From positions 1 through 64,000 of the forward strand of contig CAZQSF010000005.1 of assembly GCA_964595955.1 (NCBI GenBank): 64,000 nucleotides of DNA. The letters are read 5' to 3'. This document shows positions 50,969 through 59,460 of this stretch, piece by piece. Position numbers and translations under genes: made by a program. Position 1 is the stretch's first letter; every line of letters starts with the position of its first letter. The stretch is from JAJDFU01 sp964595955 (GTDB lineage: Bacteria; Bacteroidota; Bacteroidia; Chitinophagales; Saprospiraceae). The notes below the pieces were generated by a model. The model had not been told where the DNA came from. It did not search any database and saw only the letters and a program-made list of their open reading frames with translations.

Positions 50969-53900
50969 CTAATCTTTAAAAATGGCCTGCTCGTTGAAAT
51001 CGAAGGCCGAAAACATGTCGTTCAATTCAGTCAGAAAAGCCTGGTCGCCCTGTTGCTGCACATTGCGGAGCAGGTTTTCTTTCGTAGTGTATGCCAGACG
51101 GAACTCATCCGAATAGCTGGACTCCAGCACGTCGTCGCGCAGGCTGGCGTAAAAAGCGAGTTCATCAGCTGTATTGTTGGCCAGAATGCGCATGTGCTTC
51201 TTCGCCTTTTCGTATTCCCCGGCCTGCAGGTATACCTGTATCATGTAATAGGCCCGGTAGTCGTAGGGGAAATTCATATCCGGAAATCCTTCGAAATACT
51301 TGTCAATAACCTCCACGGCCTTTTGCGTCTTTCCTTCTTCCAGCAGCTCGACGGCCGCCCGACGCAGAACTACCTGATGGCTTTGAACGCTGGGGGCATA
51401 GCTGTGGTCCACGAACAGGTCGTACTTGTCAAAATTGCCCCATTTGAACTTTTGGGTCACGTTCTCATGCACCGTTTCTGCGGCGATCCGGCCGCTGCCA
51501 TAGATGCCGTATGCCGGATCGCTGTTGGACTTGATGGGCACGAGCTGCATCGCCAGGCCTTCTACCTGCAGGTAATCCTTCAGTCCCAACAGCTTTTCCG
51601 GCCGCACCGTGACGGCGAAATAGATCGGCCGCTTGCCAAAGTTGGTCGCCACGATATCCAGAATGGCCAACTCGTCTTTGAGCATATAATTTTTGTCCAG
51701 CCGGATGGGTATGAACGGCACGATCCCAGACGTATCCTCTTCGCTGACGATGCCGTTGCGGATCACCTGCTGAGGATTCACCGGGAGCACGGTATTGCGC
51801 GTGGGGTAATAACTGTCAATGGTCCGGCCGCTATTGGTCGGCAAGGGATGGTCTTCCCCGATAAAGCGCAGCACATCCAGCACATTCATGGTGCGATCCT
51901 CCTGGTTGGGGTTGGCATAGAACACCTGGTTGCGCCGTTTGCCGATCAGCGCTTCCTCGGGGATCGTCATATCCACAGGGGGCGAGTCATTGATCCGCCG
52001 ACGCATCTGATTGATGTACCAGTCTACCGCAATGAGGCTGAGGTTGATCACGCGCACATCCGTTCGAATGCCTTCCACTTCCTGAGCATACCACAGGGGA
52101 TAGGTGTCGTTGTCGCCGTAGGTGAAAATGATGGCATTGGGCTTGCAGGACTGGAGGAAATTATTGGCGTAGTCGCGGGCTCCCTGCGTGAGCCGGCGGC
52201 TGTGGTCATCGAAATTTTGCGTGCCCATCAGCACCGGGGCGACGAGGATGACCGCCGATGCCACCGCGGCGGCGGGCAGGCCGCCCAGCCTCAATCTGGA
52301 GCGAAGGACCTGGAAGAGGGCCAGCACCGCCATACCTACCCATACGGCATAGGTGAGAATGGAACCGGCCAGCACATAATCGCGTTCGCGCGGTTCGTTG
52401 GGGGGTTGGTTGGAATAAATAATAATACCCACCCCGGTGATGACGAACAGGGCAAAGAGCCCGAGAAACTCTTCCGGTCGTCGGCGGGCGTGGAAAAAGA
52501 GCCCGATCAGACCAAAGAGGAAGGGCAGCATGAAATAGGTGTTTCGCGCCTTGTCTTCCTTCATCTTCTGGGTGATGTCGGCCTGCCGGTATTTGAGTCT
52601 CATGTTGTCGATGAAGGGAATACCCGATATCCAGTGCCCGCTGGATTTATCCCAGGGGAAGAAGCCCTGTTCGCCGTTCTGGCGGCCGGAGAAGTTCCAC
52701 ATGAAATAGCGCCAGTACATCCAGCCCAGCTGGTAACGGACCAGAAAGCTCAGATTGTCCAGCTGATTGGGCCGGCCCGGAGGCAGCGGTTTGGAGGGAT
52801 CCAGGCCCATCCACATTTTGTAGAGCATGGCCCGGTTTTGGGTATAGTCGCCCATTCGCGGAAAGAGCATCTTGTCCTTTTCCGCAAACTCGTAACTGAT
52901 CTTCTGATTGACGTACTCGTAGCGATCGCCCACTTGCCCATAGCGTTCCTCGATCTTGGTATCCACGGGTTTGGCATCGAAAGAGGGACCCCGAAGCAGG
53001 GCCCGCTCGCCGTATTGCTCGCGATTGAGATAGGGCAACAGGCGCATGGCATCGCTGGGGTCGTTCATATTAATGGGCGGATTGGCATTGGCCCGAAGCA
53101 CCACGGCTCCGATGGACGAAAAGCCGATAACCACTACCGTGAGTCCGACGATGAGCTGCTGCAAAATGGCATTTTCCGTCTTGTGGGCATAGCGCAGAGC
53201 CAGAGCGATCACGGCGATAATGATCAGCAGGGTGGGCAGGATACCGCTGTGAAAAGGCAGTCCCATCCCGTTCACCGTGATCAGCTCCATGACCGACCAC
53301 AACCTGGGAATGCCCACGATCACAAACAGCTGGACCCCGGTGATGAGTGCCACGCCCATCCCGGCGGCTATCAGAGCGCCCCAGAAGGTGTGCTTCTTGA
53401 ATTTCTTGAAGTAATAGAACATGGCCAGGGCCGGAAAGGTAAGCAGGCTGAGCAGGTGCACGCCGATAGAGAGCCCCGTGGAAAAAGCGGCGAAAATGAT
53501 CCAGCGATCGTACTTGGGCTCGTTGGGAAGATCGTACCACTTGATGATAGCCCAGAGGGTGAGGGTGGTGAAAAAAGTGGACATGGCATACACCTCGCCT
53601 TCCACGGCCGAGAACCAGATCGAGGTAGCGAAAGCCGTAGTCAGACCGGCTACCAGGCCGGCACCTCCGATAGCCAGGCTCTCTCCCCGGTCGGGCTCAC
53701 CTTCAGCCCCCACCAGGGCCAATTTGCCCAGGGTGCAGGTGATCCATGTGACGAAAGCGGCGGCAAAAGCCGTGCACAGGCCAGACATCAGGTTGACGGC
53801 AAAGGCGATATCCTCGGGATTATCCGAAAAAAGACTGGCAATCCAGGTGAACACCCGGCCGACCATGAGAAAAAGCGGGGCACCCGGAGGGTGAACCACC

Positions 53901-54046
53901 TGAAGCTTGTAAGCTCCCAGAATGAATTCTCCGCAATCCCAAAGACTCCCCGTCCGTTCGGCTGAGAAAAAATAAACTACGGCCGCAATGGCAAAGACGA
54001 CCCAACCGGCTATCAGACTGATGCGCTTGTACATTCCCTTTTCCAT
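50969..54046 (-). CDS. DUF2723 family multi-pass membrane protein (glycosyltransferase-like)
   Basis: The 1025-residue protein begins with a TM helix and the family hallmark GSLWDCGEFILGAYKLQVVHPPGAP (given in part) near 30-55, followed by about ten TM helices, a large loop, more helices near 500-600, and a soluble C-terminal region of 400 residues with TPR-like helices at the end (EGKTQKAVEVIDKYFEGFP). Members are GT-C-fold proteins; the human homologue TMEM260 is reported to be a protein O-mannosyltransferase, so a role in Bacteroidota protein O-glycosylation is plausible but unproven. It is first in an operon with rpiB and the M28 peptidase. Confidence 0.88.
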   Translation of the reverse strand: MEKGMYKRISLIAGWVVFAIAAVVYFFSAERTGSLWDCGEFILGAYKLQVVHPPGAPLFLMVGRVFTWIASLFSDNPEDIAFAVNLMSGLCTAFAAAFVTWITCTLGKLALVGAEGEPDRGESLAIGGAGLVAGLTTAFATSIWFSAVEGEVYAMSTFFTTLTLWAIIKWYDLPNEPKYDRWIIFAAFSTGLSIGVHLLSLLTFPALAMFYYFKKFKKHTFWGALIAAGMGVALITGVQLFVIVGIPRLWSVMELITVNGMGLPFHSGILPTLLIIIAVIALALRYAHKTENAILQQLIVGLTVVVIGFSSIGAVVLRANANPPINMNDPSDAMRLLPYLNREQYGERALLRGPSFDAKPVDTKIEERYGQVGDRYEYVNQKISYEFAEKDKMLFPRMGDYTQNRAMLYKMWMGLDPSKPLPPGRPNQLDNLSFLVRYQLGWMYWRYFMWNFSGRQNGEQGFFPWDKSSGHWISGIPFIDNMRLKYRQADITQKMKEDKARNTYFMLPFLFGLIGLFFHARRRPEEFLGLFALFVITGVGIIIYSNQPPNEPRERDYVLAGSILTYAVWVGMAVLALFQVLRSRLRLGGLPAAAVASAVILVAPVLMGTQNFDDHSRRLTQGARDYANNFLQSCKPNAIIFTYGDNDTYPLWYAQEVEGIRTDVRVINLSLIAVDWYINQMRRRINDSPPVDMTIPEEALIGKRRNQVFYANPNQEDRTMNVLDVLRFIGEDHPLPTNSGRTIDSYYPTRNTVLPVNPQQVIRNGIVSEEDTSGIVPFIPIRLDKNYMLKDELAILDIVATNFGKRPIYFAVTVRPEKLLGLKDYLQVEGLAMQLVPIKSNSDPAYGIYGSGRIAAETVHENVTQKFKWGNFDKYDLFVDHSYAPSVQSHQVVLRRAAVELLEEGKTQKAVEVIDKYFEGFPDMNFPYDYRAYYMIQVYLQAGEYEKAKKHMRILANNTADELAFYASLRDDVLESSYSDEFRLAYTTKENLLRNVQQQGDQAFLTELNDMFSAFDFNEQAIFKD

Positions 54047-54164
54047 TCAGGTGATTAAAGGATTTTGCAGGTACCTTGTATAACGGAATGCAAATCTAAG
54101 AAAATATCCGGTGCGGGCTTTTCTGCCAAACTCCTTGCCTTTCAGTCGCCTGTGTAATTATCAG

Positions 54165-54172
54165 TACCTTTG
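54165..54172 (+). promoter_or_regulatory. -7 element for the DUF4834-rluA-rsmG operon
   Basis: TACCTTTG matches the -7 consensus and lies 22 bases before the DUF4834 start. The -33 region holds TTTCA in place of TTG at about 20 bases. Confidence 0.5.
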
Positions 54173-54194
54173 TTTTGAAAGAAAAAATACCCCT

Positions 54195-54353
54195 ATGGTC
54201 TTATTGAAATGGCTCATCCTGGGCGCGGCAATCTGGCTTTTCTATCGCCTTTATCTGATGCCGAATGCACTGGCCGGCAAAGATCCGGCCCGGATGAAGG
54301 AGCCTTCCGGGCCCGATGAGGAGGAATACGTAGACTACGAAGAAGTGGAATAG
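54195..54353 (+). CDS. DUF4834-like small membrane protein
   Basis: The 52-residue protein has one N-terminal membrane helix (LLKWLILGAAIWLFYRLY) and a short acidic tail (DEEEYVDYEEVE). This pattern matches the Bacteroidota DUF4834 family, which is often next to tRNA/rRNA modification genes. The role is unknown. The start follows a good promoter; the longer frame starts before it. The rluA-family gene follows two bases after the stop, indicating one operon. Confidence 0.7.
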   Translation: MVLLKWLILGAAIWLFYRLYLMPNALAGKDPARMKEPSGPDEEEYVDYEEVE

Positions 54354-54355
54354 CT

Positions 54356-55030
54356 ATGGATATCGGTAGCCTGGTCCTTTACAAGAACAATCAGCTCATT
54401 GCCTTCAACAAGCCGCCCGGCCTGGCCGTGCAGCCCGATGCATCCGAAGAGAAGAGCCTTCTGGAGCTGGCCGCTATCTACCTGAAGGGGCCGGTGCATC
54501 TCATTCACCGAATCGACCGGCCAGCCAGCGGCGTCGTGCTTTTTGCGAAGACCGAAAAAGCATTGATCCATCTCAACGAGCAGTTTCGGCAAAGGCAGGT
54601 GCAAAAAACCTACCTGGCAATCGTACAAAAAAACCTGCCCCAACCCGCCGGCGAGTTGGTCCATAATCTGCTGCACAACACCCACATCCACAAAGCTCAG
54701 CTGGCCGAAGCGGGAAGCGAAGGAGCCAGGCAAGCTGTGCTCAAATACAGGCGCCTGGCCGAAGGAGAGCGGTACGACCTCGTGGCAATCGACCTGAAAA
54801 GTGGCCGCTTTCACCAGATCAGAGCTCAAATGGCCGCGATCGGCTGCCCGGTTCGGGGGGATGTCAAATACGGTTTCCGCCGCGGAAACAAAGATCGCTC
54901 CATCCAACTGCACGCCTGGAAACTCCGGTTTCAGCATCCGGTCAGCAACGAAATGGAGCTGATCACCGCGCCGCCGCCCGACCACTCTGTCTGGCGGGCT
55001 TTTGAATTGCCCAATTCCGCAGTCGACTAA
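54356..55030 (+). CDS. RluA family RNA pseudouridine synthase
   Basis: The 224-residue enzyme isomerises uridine to pseudouridine in rRNA or tRNA. The catalytic motif is HRIDRPASGVVLFAKT near residues 51-66 with the key Asp, and the KTYLAIV and GRFHQIRAQMAAIGCPVRGD motifs are complete. It lacks an S4 domain and is short, like RluA/RluC-type enzymes that modify few positions. The target base cannot be assigned. It lies between DUF4834 and rsmG with two-base gaps on both sides. Confidence 0.92.
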   Translation: MDIGSLVLYKNNQLIAFNKPPGLAVQPDASEEKSLLELAAIYLKGPVHLIHRIDRPASGVVLFAKTEKALIHLNEQFRQRQVQKTYLAIVQKNLPQPAGELVHNLLHNTHIHKAQLAEAGSEGARQAVLKYRRLAEGERYDLVAIDLKSGRFHQIRAQMAAIGCPVRGDVKYGFRRGNKDRSIQLHAWKLRFQHPVSNEMELITAPPPDHSVWRAFELPNSAVD

Positions 55031-55032
55031 CC

Positions 55033-55659
55033 ATGGAGCAGATCCTCCGTCTCTTTCCGGACCTGTCTGAAACGCAGATCCGGCAACTGGAAGCCCTGGA
55101 CACCTTGTACCGGGAGTGGAATCAAAAGATCAATGTCATTTCCCGAAAGGATATCGACCAGCTTTACGACCATCACGTACTGCACAGCTTGCTCCTCGCC
55201 AAAGTCGTGCGTTTTAAAGCCGGTTGCAACATCCTCGACCTCGGAACCGGCGGAGGCTTTCCGGGCATTCCCCTGGCCATCCTGTTCCCGGAAGTGACCT
55301 TTACACTCATCGACGGCACCCGAAAGAAGATCCGCGTGGTGGAGGAAATAGCCCGGGCCGTTGGGCTTGCCAACGTCCGCCCGATTCACATCCGGGCGGA
55401 GGCGCACAAAGGCCGGTACGACTTCGTAGTGTCGCGGGCCGTGGCCGGCCTGGATAAGCTGCTTTCCTGGAGCCGCCCCCTTATCCATCTGAACCATAAG
55501 CACGCTTTGCCAAACGGCCTGCTGGCTCTCAAAGGCGGACAGATCGAAGCGGAACAAAAAAACCTGCCCAAAGGGGAATACGTCGAAATATACCCCTTGT
55601 CCGAATGGGTATCCGACCCCTATTACAGCGAAAAGGTTATCCTGTACGTGCAAGCCTGA
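55033..55659 (+). CDS. rsmG: 16S rRNA (guanine-527-N7)-methyltransferase
   Basis: RsmG (GidB) methylates G527 of 16S rRNA; loss of it gives low-level streptomycin resistance. The 208-residue product has YREWNQKINVISRKD near 28-42, HVLHSLLLAKVV, the SAM motif ILDLGTGGGFPGIPLAILFP (given in full, 20 residues) near 68-87 and VVSRAVAGLDKLLSW near 135. In many bacteria rsmG is close to the origin with parA and parB; those two are not present here, but the parS-like sites and candidate origin in this window fit that neighbourhood. Confidence 0.96.
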   Translation: MEQILRLFPDLSETQIRQLEALDTLYREWNQKINVISRKDIDQLYDHHVLHSLLLAKVVRFKAGCNILDLGTGGGFPGIPLAILFPEVTFTLIDGTRKKIRVVEEIARAVGLANVRPIHIRAEAHKGRYDFVVSRAVAGLDKLLSWSRPLIHLNHKHALPNGLLALKGGQIEAEQKNLPKGEYVEIYPLSEWVSDPYYSEKVILYVQA

Positions 55660-55751
55660 TTTCCGACCTCTTTTACAGAATATTACTTTACAGTATAGTG
55701 TTTTATGCTTAATTTATACCGCAATACTATCTATTTGCCAAAATTTATACT

Positions 55752-56135
55752 ATGAAAACCCACGCCCGCGAGATTCAGATCTATTACAATCCCGAATCGA
55801 GCACCCATCGGATGACCGTGGCCCACGCCCGCTCCCTGGTACCGCACCTCAAGACCTATGCCTTCGGCCAGACACCGTCCAACGGCACCAGCTGGCAGCA
55901 GATTCTCTACGCCATTGGCCAGGATCCAAAGCATTTGCTCAACAAAGCCCATCCCTATTACCAGCAGCACATTCGCGGACGCGAATTTGAAGAGGCCTGT
56001 TGGGTAAAGATCTTTCAGAAAAACCCCGATCTCATTAAAGCCCCGATCGCCATGCGCGGGCACCGCGCCATTATGTGCCTAACTCCTACGGATATCTACA
56101 AACTCACCACGACCACAACCGCTCCCGTCACCTGA
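55752..56135 (+). CDS. ArsC/Spx-fold protein without the catalytic cysteine
   Basis: The 127-residue protein has the thioredoxin-like fold of arsenate reductase and Spx: IQIYYNPESSTHRMTVAHA at the start and IKAPIAMRGHRAIMCLTPTDIY near 96-118 (given in part). In active ArsC the first loop is YHNPxCSKSR; here the Cys is Ser (NPESSTHR), and neither remaining Cys lies in a catalytic position. It is therefore probably not an arsenate reductase. It may be a regulator or binding protein, as Spx is, but no RNA-polymerase-contact evidence is visible. The gene is monocistronic with no clear promoter. Confidence 0.8.
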   Translation: MKTHAREIQIYYNPESSTHRMTVAHARSLVPHLKTYAFGQTPSNGTSWQQILYAIGQDPKHLLNKAHPYYQQHIRGREFEEACWVKIFQKNPDLIKAPIAMRGHRAIMCLTPTDIYKLTTTTTAPVT

Positions 56136-56252
56136 GTGCCGATCGTTTCGGCGAGTACTCCTTTGAAAATCCATGTGAAAAGCCCTGGTGTATATGCCCT
56201 ATACTGTGGCTGATCTTCCTATCTTTAAGTTCGAGAAAAACAGAGCAAACGC

Positions 56253-56633
56253 ATGTCATTTGAGATTGAGGGCAAACTGCACAAGAAGTTCGACACCGAA
56301 CAGAAGACCGATACCTTTCAAGCCCGGGAATTCGTCATCGAAACGATGGACGGAAGCTACACCCAGTACATCAAATTCCAACTGGTTCAGGACCGTTGTT
56401 CCCTGATAGATGACTACCAGGAGGGCGAACCGATAAAAGTGTTTTTCGATCTGCGCGGACGGGAGTGGAACGGTAAGTACTTCACCAATCTCAACGCCTG
56501 GCGGGTGGGTAAACCGGAAGCTTCACCGGCGCCTCCTGCGGCGGAACAGACCCCCTTCCCGGATGCCGATCAGGCACCCCTTCCCGGAAGCGAAAACGAA
56601 CCCCCAAGCATGGATGACGACCTTCCGTTTTAG
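56253..56633 (+). CDS. DUF3127 family protein with SSB-like acidic tip
   Basis: The 126-residue protein has a DUF3127 OB-fold-like domain (residues 1-85: EIEGKLHKKFDTEQKTDTF, EFVIE, YIKFQLVQDRCSLID, REWNGKYFTNLNAWRV), then a Pro/Ala-rich linker and the end MDDDLPF. That tip closely resembles the DDDIPF tail by which single-stranded-DNA-binding protein recruits replication and repair enzymes. I infer it may be a nucleic-acid-binding protein with an SSB-type interaction tail; DUF3127 function is unproven. A -7-like TATCTTTA lies 26 bases before the start. The next gene starts inside its last codons. Confidence 0.85.
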   Translation: MSFEIEGKLHKKFDTEQKTDTFQAREFVIETMDGSYTQYIKFQLVQDRCSLIDDYQEGEPIKVFFDLRGREWNGKYFTNLNAWRVGKPEASPAPPAAEQTPFPDADQAPLPGSENEPPSMDDDLPF

Positions 56634-57183
56634 AACAGGGCGACGTCTCACCACCTGCATGCTCCTGCTGGCTTGCCTCCCTTGCCGGGCGGATGCCCAG
56701 CTCATGGGTGCCGACACCCGCTGGAATGATTCGTTTCGGGAGTGGATACTCTACGGCCCTGAAGAGGAAGAGATCGGCAGGCTTTATCTGCGATGGCCCT
56801 TTCAGGATAATTGGCTGGACTGGGTGATCGAAGCCGGAGAATACAGCGGACAGGCTCGCCAGAAATGGCCCGGCAACCCCAATGCCTGGGAAATCCGTTA
56901 TGCCAACGAGGTCATCACAGCACGTACGGTCTATCCGGGTGATCCCACGCAATGGCGCATCATCAGCCCGGGAAGCCAACTCACCTTTCAGGCCCGCCAT
57001 CCCGCACTCCGGGAAGAGTGGAACTTGCGGGACGATAGCCGGGGACAGTTCCAGGTCTATACCTTGTACGAAGGGGATCCCAGGCAGTGGAATGTGGACG
57101 ACCGTACGGATGAGACGATCAGTCCCGCCATGAAACTGGCCATGCTCTTCCTGGCCCTGTACCACAGCAGCCCAAAGATCTGA
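56614..57183 (+). CDS. Secreted protein of unknown function
   Basis: I do not recognise this 189-residue protein. It has a signal peptide (LTTCMLLLACLPCRADAQ), then a Trp-rich beta-type region with spaced GDPxQW / NPNAWEI / YPGDPTQWRII / EGDPRQWNV motifs, suggesting two or three related strand-turn units, and a short hydrophobic C-terminal helix (MKLAMLFLALYH). The start at MTTFRFRTG overlaps the DUF3127 gene by 20 bases; the upstream ATG would overlap more. It is probably co-transcribed with that gene. Confidence 0.7.
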   Translation: MTTFRFRTGRRLTTCMLLLACLPCRADAQLMGADTRWNDSFREWILYGPEEEEIGRLYLRWPFQDNWLDWVIEAGEYSGQARQKWPGNPNAWEIRYANEVITARTVYPGDPTQWRIISPGSQLTFQARHPALREEWNLRDDSRGQFQVYTLYEGDPRQWNVDDRTDETISPAMKLAMLFLALYHSSPKI

Positions 57184-57219
57184 TGCCGGCCTTGGTGCGA
57201 ATGCCTGACCGGGCCGGAA

Positions 57220-57684
57220 TCAACCGTTCATCGCCTCCAGGATCTGGCCGGCGTGATCCTTGGTCTTCACCTTGGAAAAAATCTGTTCGATCTTGCCTTC
57301 TTCGTCGATGATGAAGGTGGAGCGAAGCACCCCCTCGTAGGTCTTTCCGTACATCTTTTTCTCTCCCCAGGCACCGTAAGCTTTCAGAACCTCCTGCTCG
57401 GTATCGGCCAGGAGCGGAAAAGGCAATTCGTGCTTGGCAATGAAATTCTGATGTTTTTTCTGGCTGTCGGGGCTTACGCCCAGCAGTTCGAAGCCTTGTG
57501 CGCGGAGTTCGCCGTAGTGATCGCGCAGGCTGCAAGCCTCGGCCGTACAGCCGGGGGTATTGTCTTTCGGATAGAAAAACAAGATGAGCTTCTTGCCCTT
57601 GTAATCTGCCAGGGAGCGCTCATTACCGTCCTGGTCAAGGCCTTTGAAATCCGGGGCCTTATCCCCTTCTTTTAGGTGTGTCAT
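57220..57684 (-). CDS. bcp: Thioredoxin-dependent thiol peroxidase (Bcp family)
   Basis: The 154-residue peroxiredoxin reduces hydrogen peroxide and organic hydroperoxides. The peroxidatic Cys46 lies in FYPKDNTPGCTAEAC and the resolving Cys is C51, exactly the Bcp arrangement. RSTFIIDEEGKIEQIF near 118 is typical of the family. The start at MTHLKEGDKAPDF was chosen because the longer frame overlaps the M23 gene. The M23 stop lies 46 bases upstream, so the two may be co-transcribed. Confidence 0.95.
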   Translation of the reverse strand: MTHLKEGDKAPDFKGLDQDGNERSLADYKGKKLILFFYPKDNTPGCTAEACSLRDHYGELRAQGFELLGVSPDSQKKHQNFIAKHELPFPLLADTEQEVLKAYGAWGEKKMYGKTYEGVLRSTFIIDEEGKIEQIFSKVKTKDHAGQILEAMNG

Positions 57685-57730
57685 GGTGAGCGGTTTGCCT
57701 TTCAAAACAATCCAGGATAACCCTGGTTCA

Positions 57731-59455
57731 TCAGCGCAGAAAGTCGCCCCGCCATAGGCGTTCATTACCGCGGTCATCGCGCACCACCAGAGTCAGGCTG
57801 TGCTGCCCGGGCGGGATCACTCCGTCATCAAAATGGTGGATCAGCCAGTCGTTCTTGGCATCGTATTCGAACAGCAACCACTGGGTTTCATTGAGCCAGG
57901 CCGAATACCGGAGCCGGCGGGCACGACCGGAGGTAGGCATATTGTCCGTGATTTCGAACTGAAGGGTTTCTTCTCCCCGCATATTGGGCTTGAACCGCCG
58001 GGGGCGAATGGTCGGCGGCTCATCGTCTACCGCGATAAAGTAGTGGCCGAAATACCTGGACTTTGCCTGCAGCTCCTCCCCCTTCCAGGATCCGCCCAGT
58101 GAATAGACCTCATCACCGGCTCTGCCATTCCAATAGGCCAGGCAGGCTTTTTCTTTGAGTTCTGAGGGTATGCCGGTAGCCCGGATGCCCACGGAAAAAT
58201 ACCGGTGAACCGGTGTGGTATACTCGTGTACCTGGTACCGGGGCGAATAGCCCCACTCCGTTGTGTCGGGCTTCAACGCCAATCGAAATCCCAGATCCTC
58301 GTAAAAGCTCCCTGCGGGGAACTGAAGCGAAAGCCCTTGCGCCTCGATCTCGCTGGCCTCATTCTGGGGAAGTTTGTAGTTGAACGGCGGCAATGCATCC
58401 GGTGAATTGGCAGGGTCGCGCTTTACCCAAAAAGAAAGGGTGGAGGTGTTGCCGATTGCATCCCGAACGACCAACATCACCTGCTGGGCTTTTTTCTCGT
58501 ACAATGAAATGACCCCATCCTCTTCACCGGGGCTGTAAATGGAGAGGTCGTTGCCCGGCAGGCGATAGCAGCGGTGTACGTAATTTCTTCTGGCCACCTG
58601 CTCGGCATAATCCAGGTGTGCATTGAGGTAACGGGTTTCCGAAAAAGAAAAGGATTCCATCGCAAAGCGATACACGTACTGCCCGTCAACCAGAAGATCG
58701 AGGGCGTAGATGCCGTTGTAATTGGGCGCCCCGTTCATCTGGTCATGCACTTTGAGGCCCAATCCCATGCGCCAACCCGGTACGAGAAGGGTGTCGTCGG
58801 GCAGGCGGTACCCGTTGGGGGCTTTGTACACGGTGTAGCGATTCTCTGCCAGGGTAGTCCGGTCCCGGTCCAGCGAATACACCTTGAGCAAGCGCAGGTC
58901 AGGGGCCATGCGATCGTCCACTTCAAAGCCGAAAAGCAGGGGATTGACAGGCCGTTGGGTATCCGACCGGCGGATCTCGAAGTGAAGGTGCGCACCCAGC
59001 GAGCCGCCCTTGTTGCCGATATCGCCTATGCGCTGCCCGGCCCGAACGGGAAAGCGACCGGCTTTCGGACGGAGGTCCACCGAAAAGGATTGCCGGGCAT
59101 ACTGCTGCTCGCGCACCCACCGGTCAACCTCCGCACTGAAAGCATCCATGTGGGCGTAAACCGTCGTGTAGCCGTTGGCATGCCGAATGTAGAGGGCCTG
59201 GCCATAGCCTCCCGGTTCCACCTTTATGCGCGAAATGTATCCGTCGGCCGCTGCGTAGAGAGGCGTCCCCGTTTTGCCCTTTACGTCGATACCTGCGTGA
59301 AAGTGATTGGGTCGAAGTTCCATAAAGGTGCCCGAAAGCAGGATGGGGCCCTCGATGGGCGATCGAAAGTAATCGGCCGGGAAACGGCCCATGAAACTCA
59401 TAGCCGTTCCTGCCTGGCAAAACAGCAAAAAAGTAATTCCGCACAAAAAGCGCAT
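57731..59455 (-). CDS. M23 family zinc metallopeptidase (LytM-like) with long C-terminal domain
   Basis: The 574-residue exported protein has a signal peptide (MRFLCGITFLLFCQAGTAMS) and a lysostaphin-like domain near residues 30-190. The zinc ligands are His and Asp in RPNHFHAGIDVKGKTGTPLYA (given in part) and the later HLHFEIRRSD. The C-terminal 380 residues are beta-rich with Ig-like patterns, probably for surface or wall binding. It is likely a peptidoglycan endopeptidase for growth or division. It starts five bases after the aat stop. Confidence 0.92.
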   Translation of the reverse strand: MRFLCGITFLLFCQAGTAMSFMGRFPADYFRSPIEGPILLSGTFMELRPNHFHAGIDVKGKTGTPLYAAADGYISRIKVEPGGYGQALYIRHANGYTTVYAHMDAFSAEVDRWVREQQYARQSFSVDLRPKAGRFPVRAGQRIGDIGNKGGSLGAHLHFEIRRSDTQRPVNPLLFGFEVDDRMAPDLRLLKVYSLDRDRTTLAENRYTVYKAPNGYRLPDDTLLVPGWRMGLGLKVHDQMNGAPNYNGIYALDLLVDGQYVYRFAMESFSFSETRYLNAHLDYAEQVARRNYVHRCYRLPGNDLSIYSPGEEDGVISLYEKKAQQVMLVVRDAIGNTSTLSFWVKRDPANSPDALPPFNYKLPQNEASEIEAQGLSLQFPAGSFYEDLGFRLALKPDTTEWGYSPRYQVHEYTTPVHRYFSVGIRATGIPSELKEKACLAYWNGRAGDEVYSLGGSWKGEELQAKSRYFGHYFIAVDDEPPTIRPRRFKPNMRGEETLQFEITDNMPTSGRARRLRYSAWLNETQWLLFEYDAKNDWLIHHFDDGVIPPGQHSLTLVVRDDRGNERLWRGDFLR

Positions 59456-59460
59456 AGCTC

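Noticed and set aside
50948..53965. Open frame of about 1005 codons on the plus strand
   Set aside because: It is exactly antisense to the DUF2723 gene, is His/Gly/Gln-rich with no domain, and reflects GC-rich codon use on the opposite strand.
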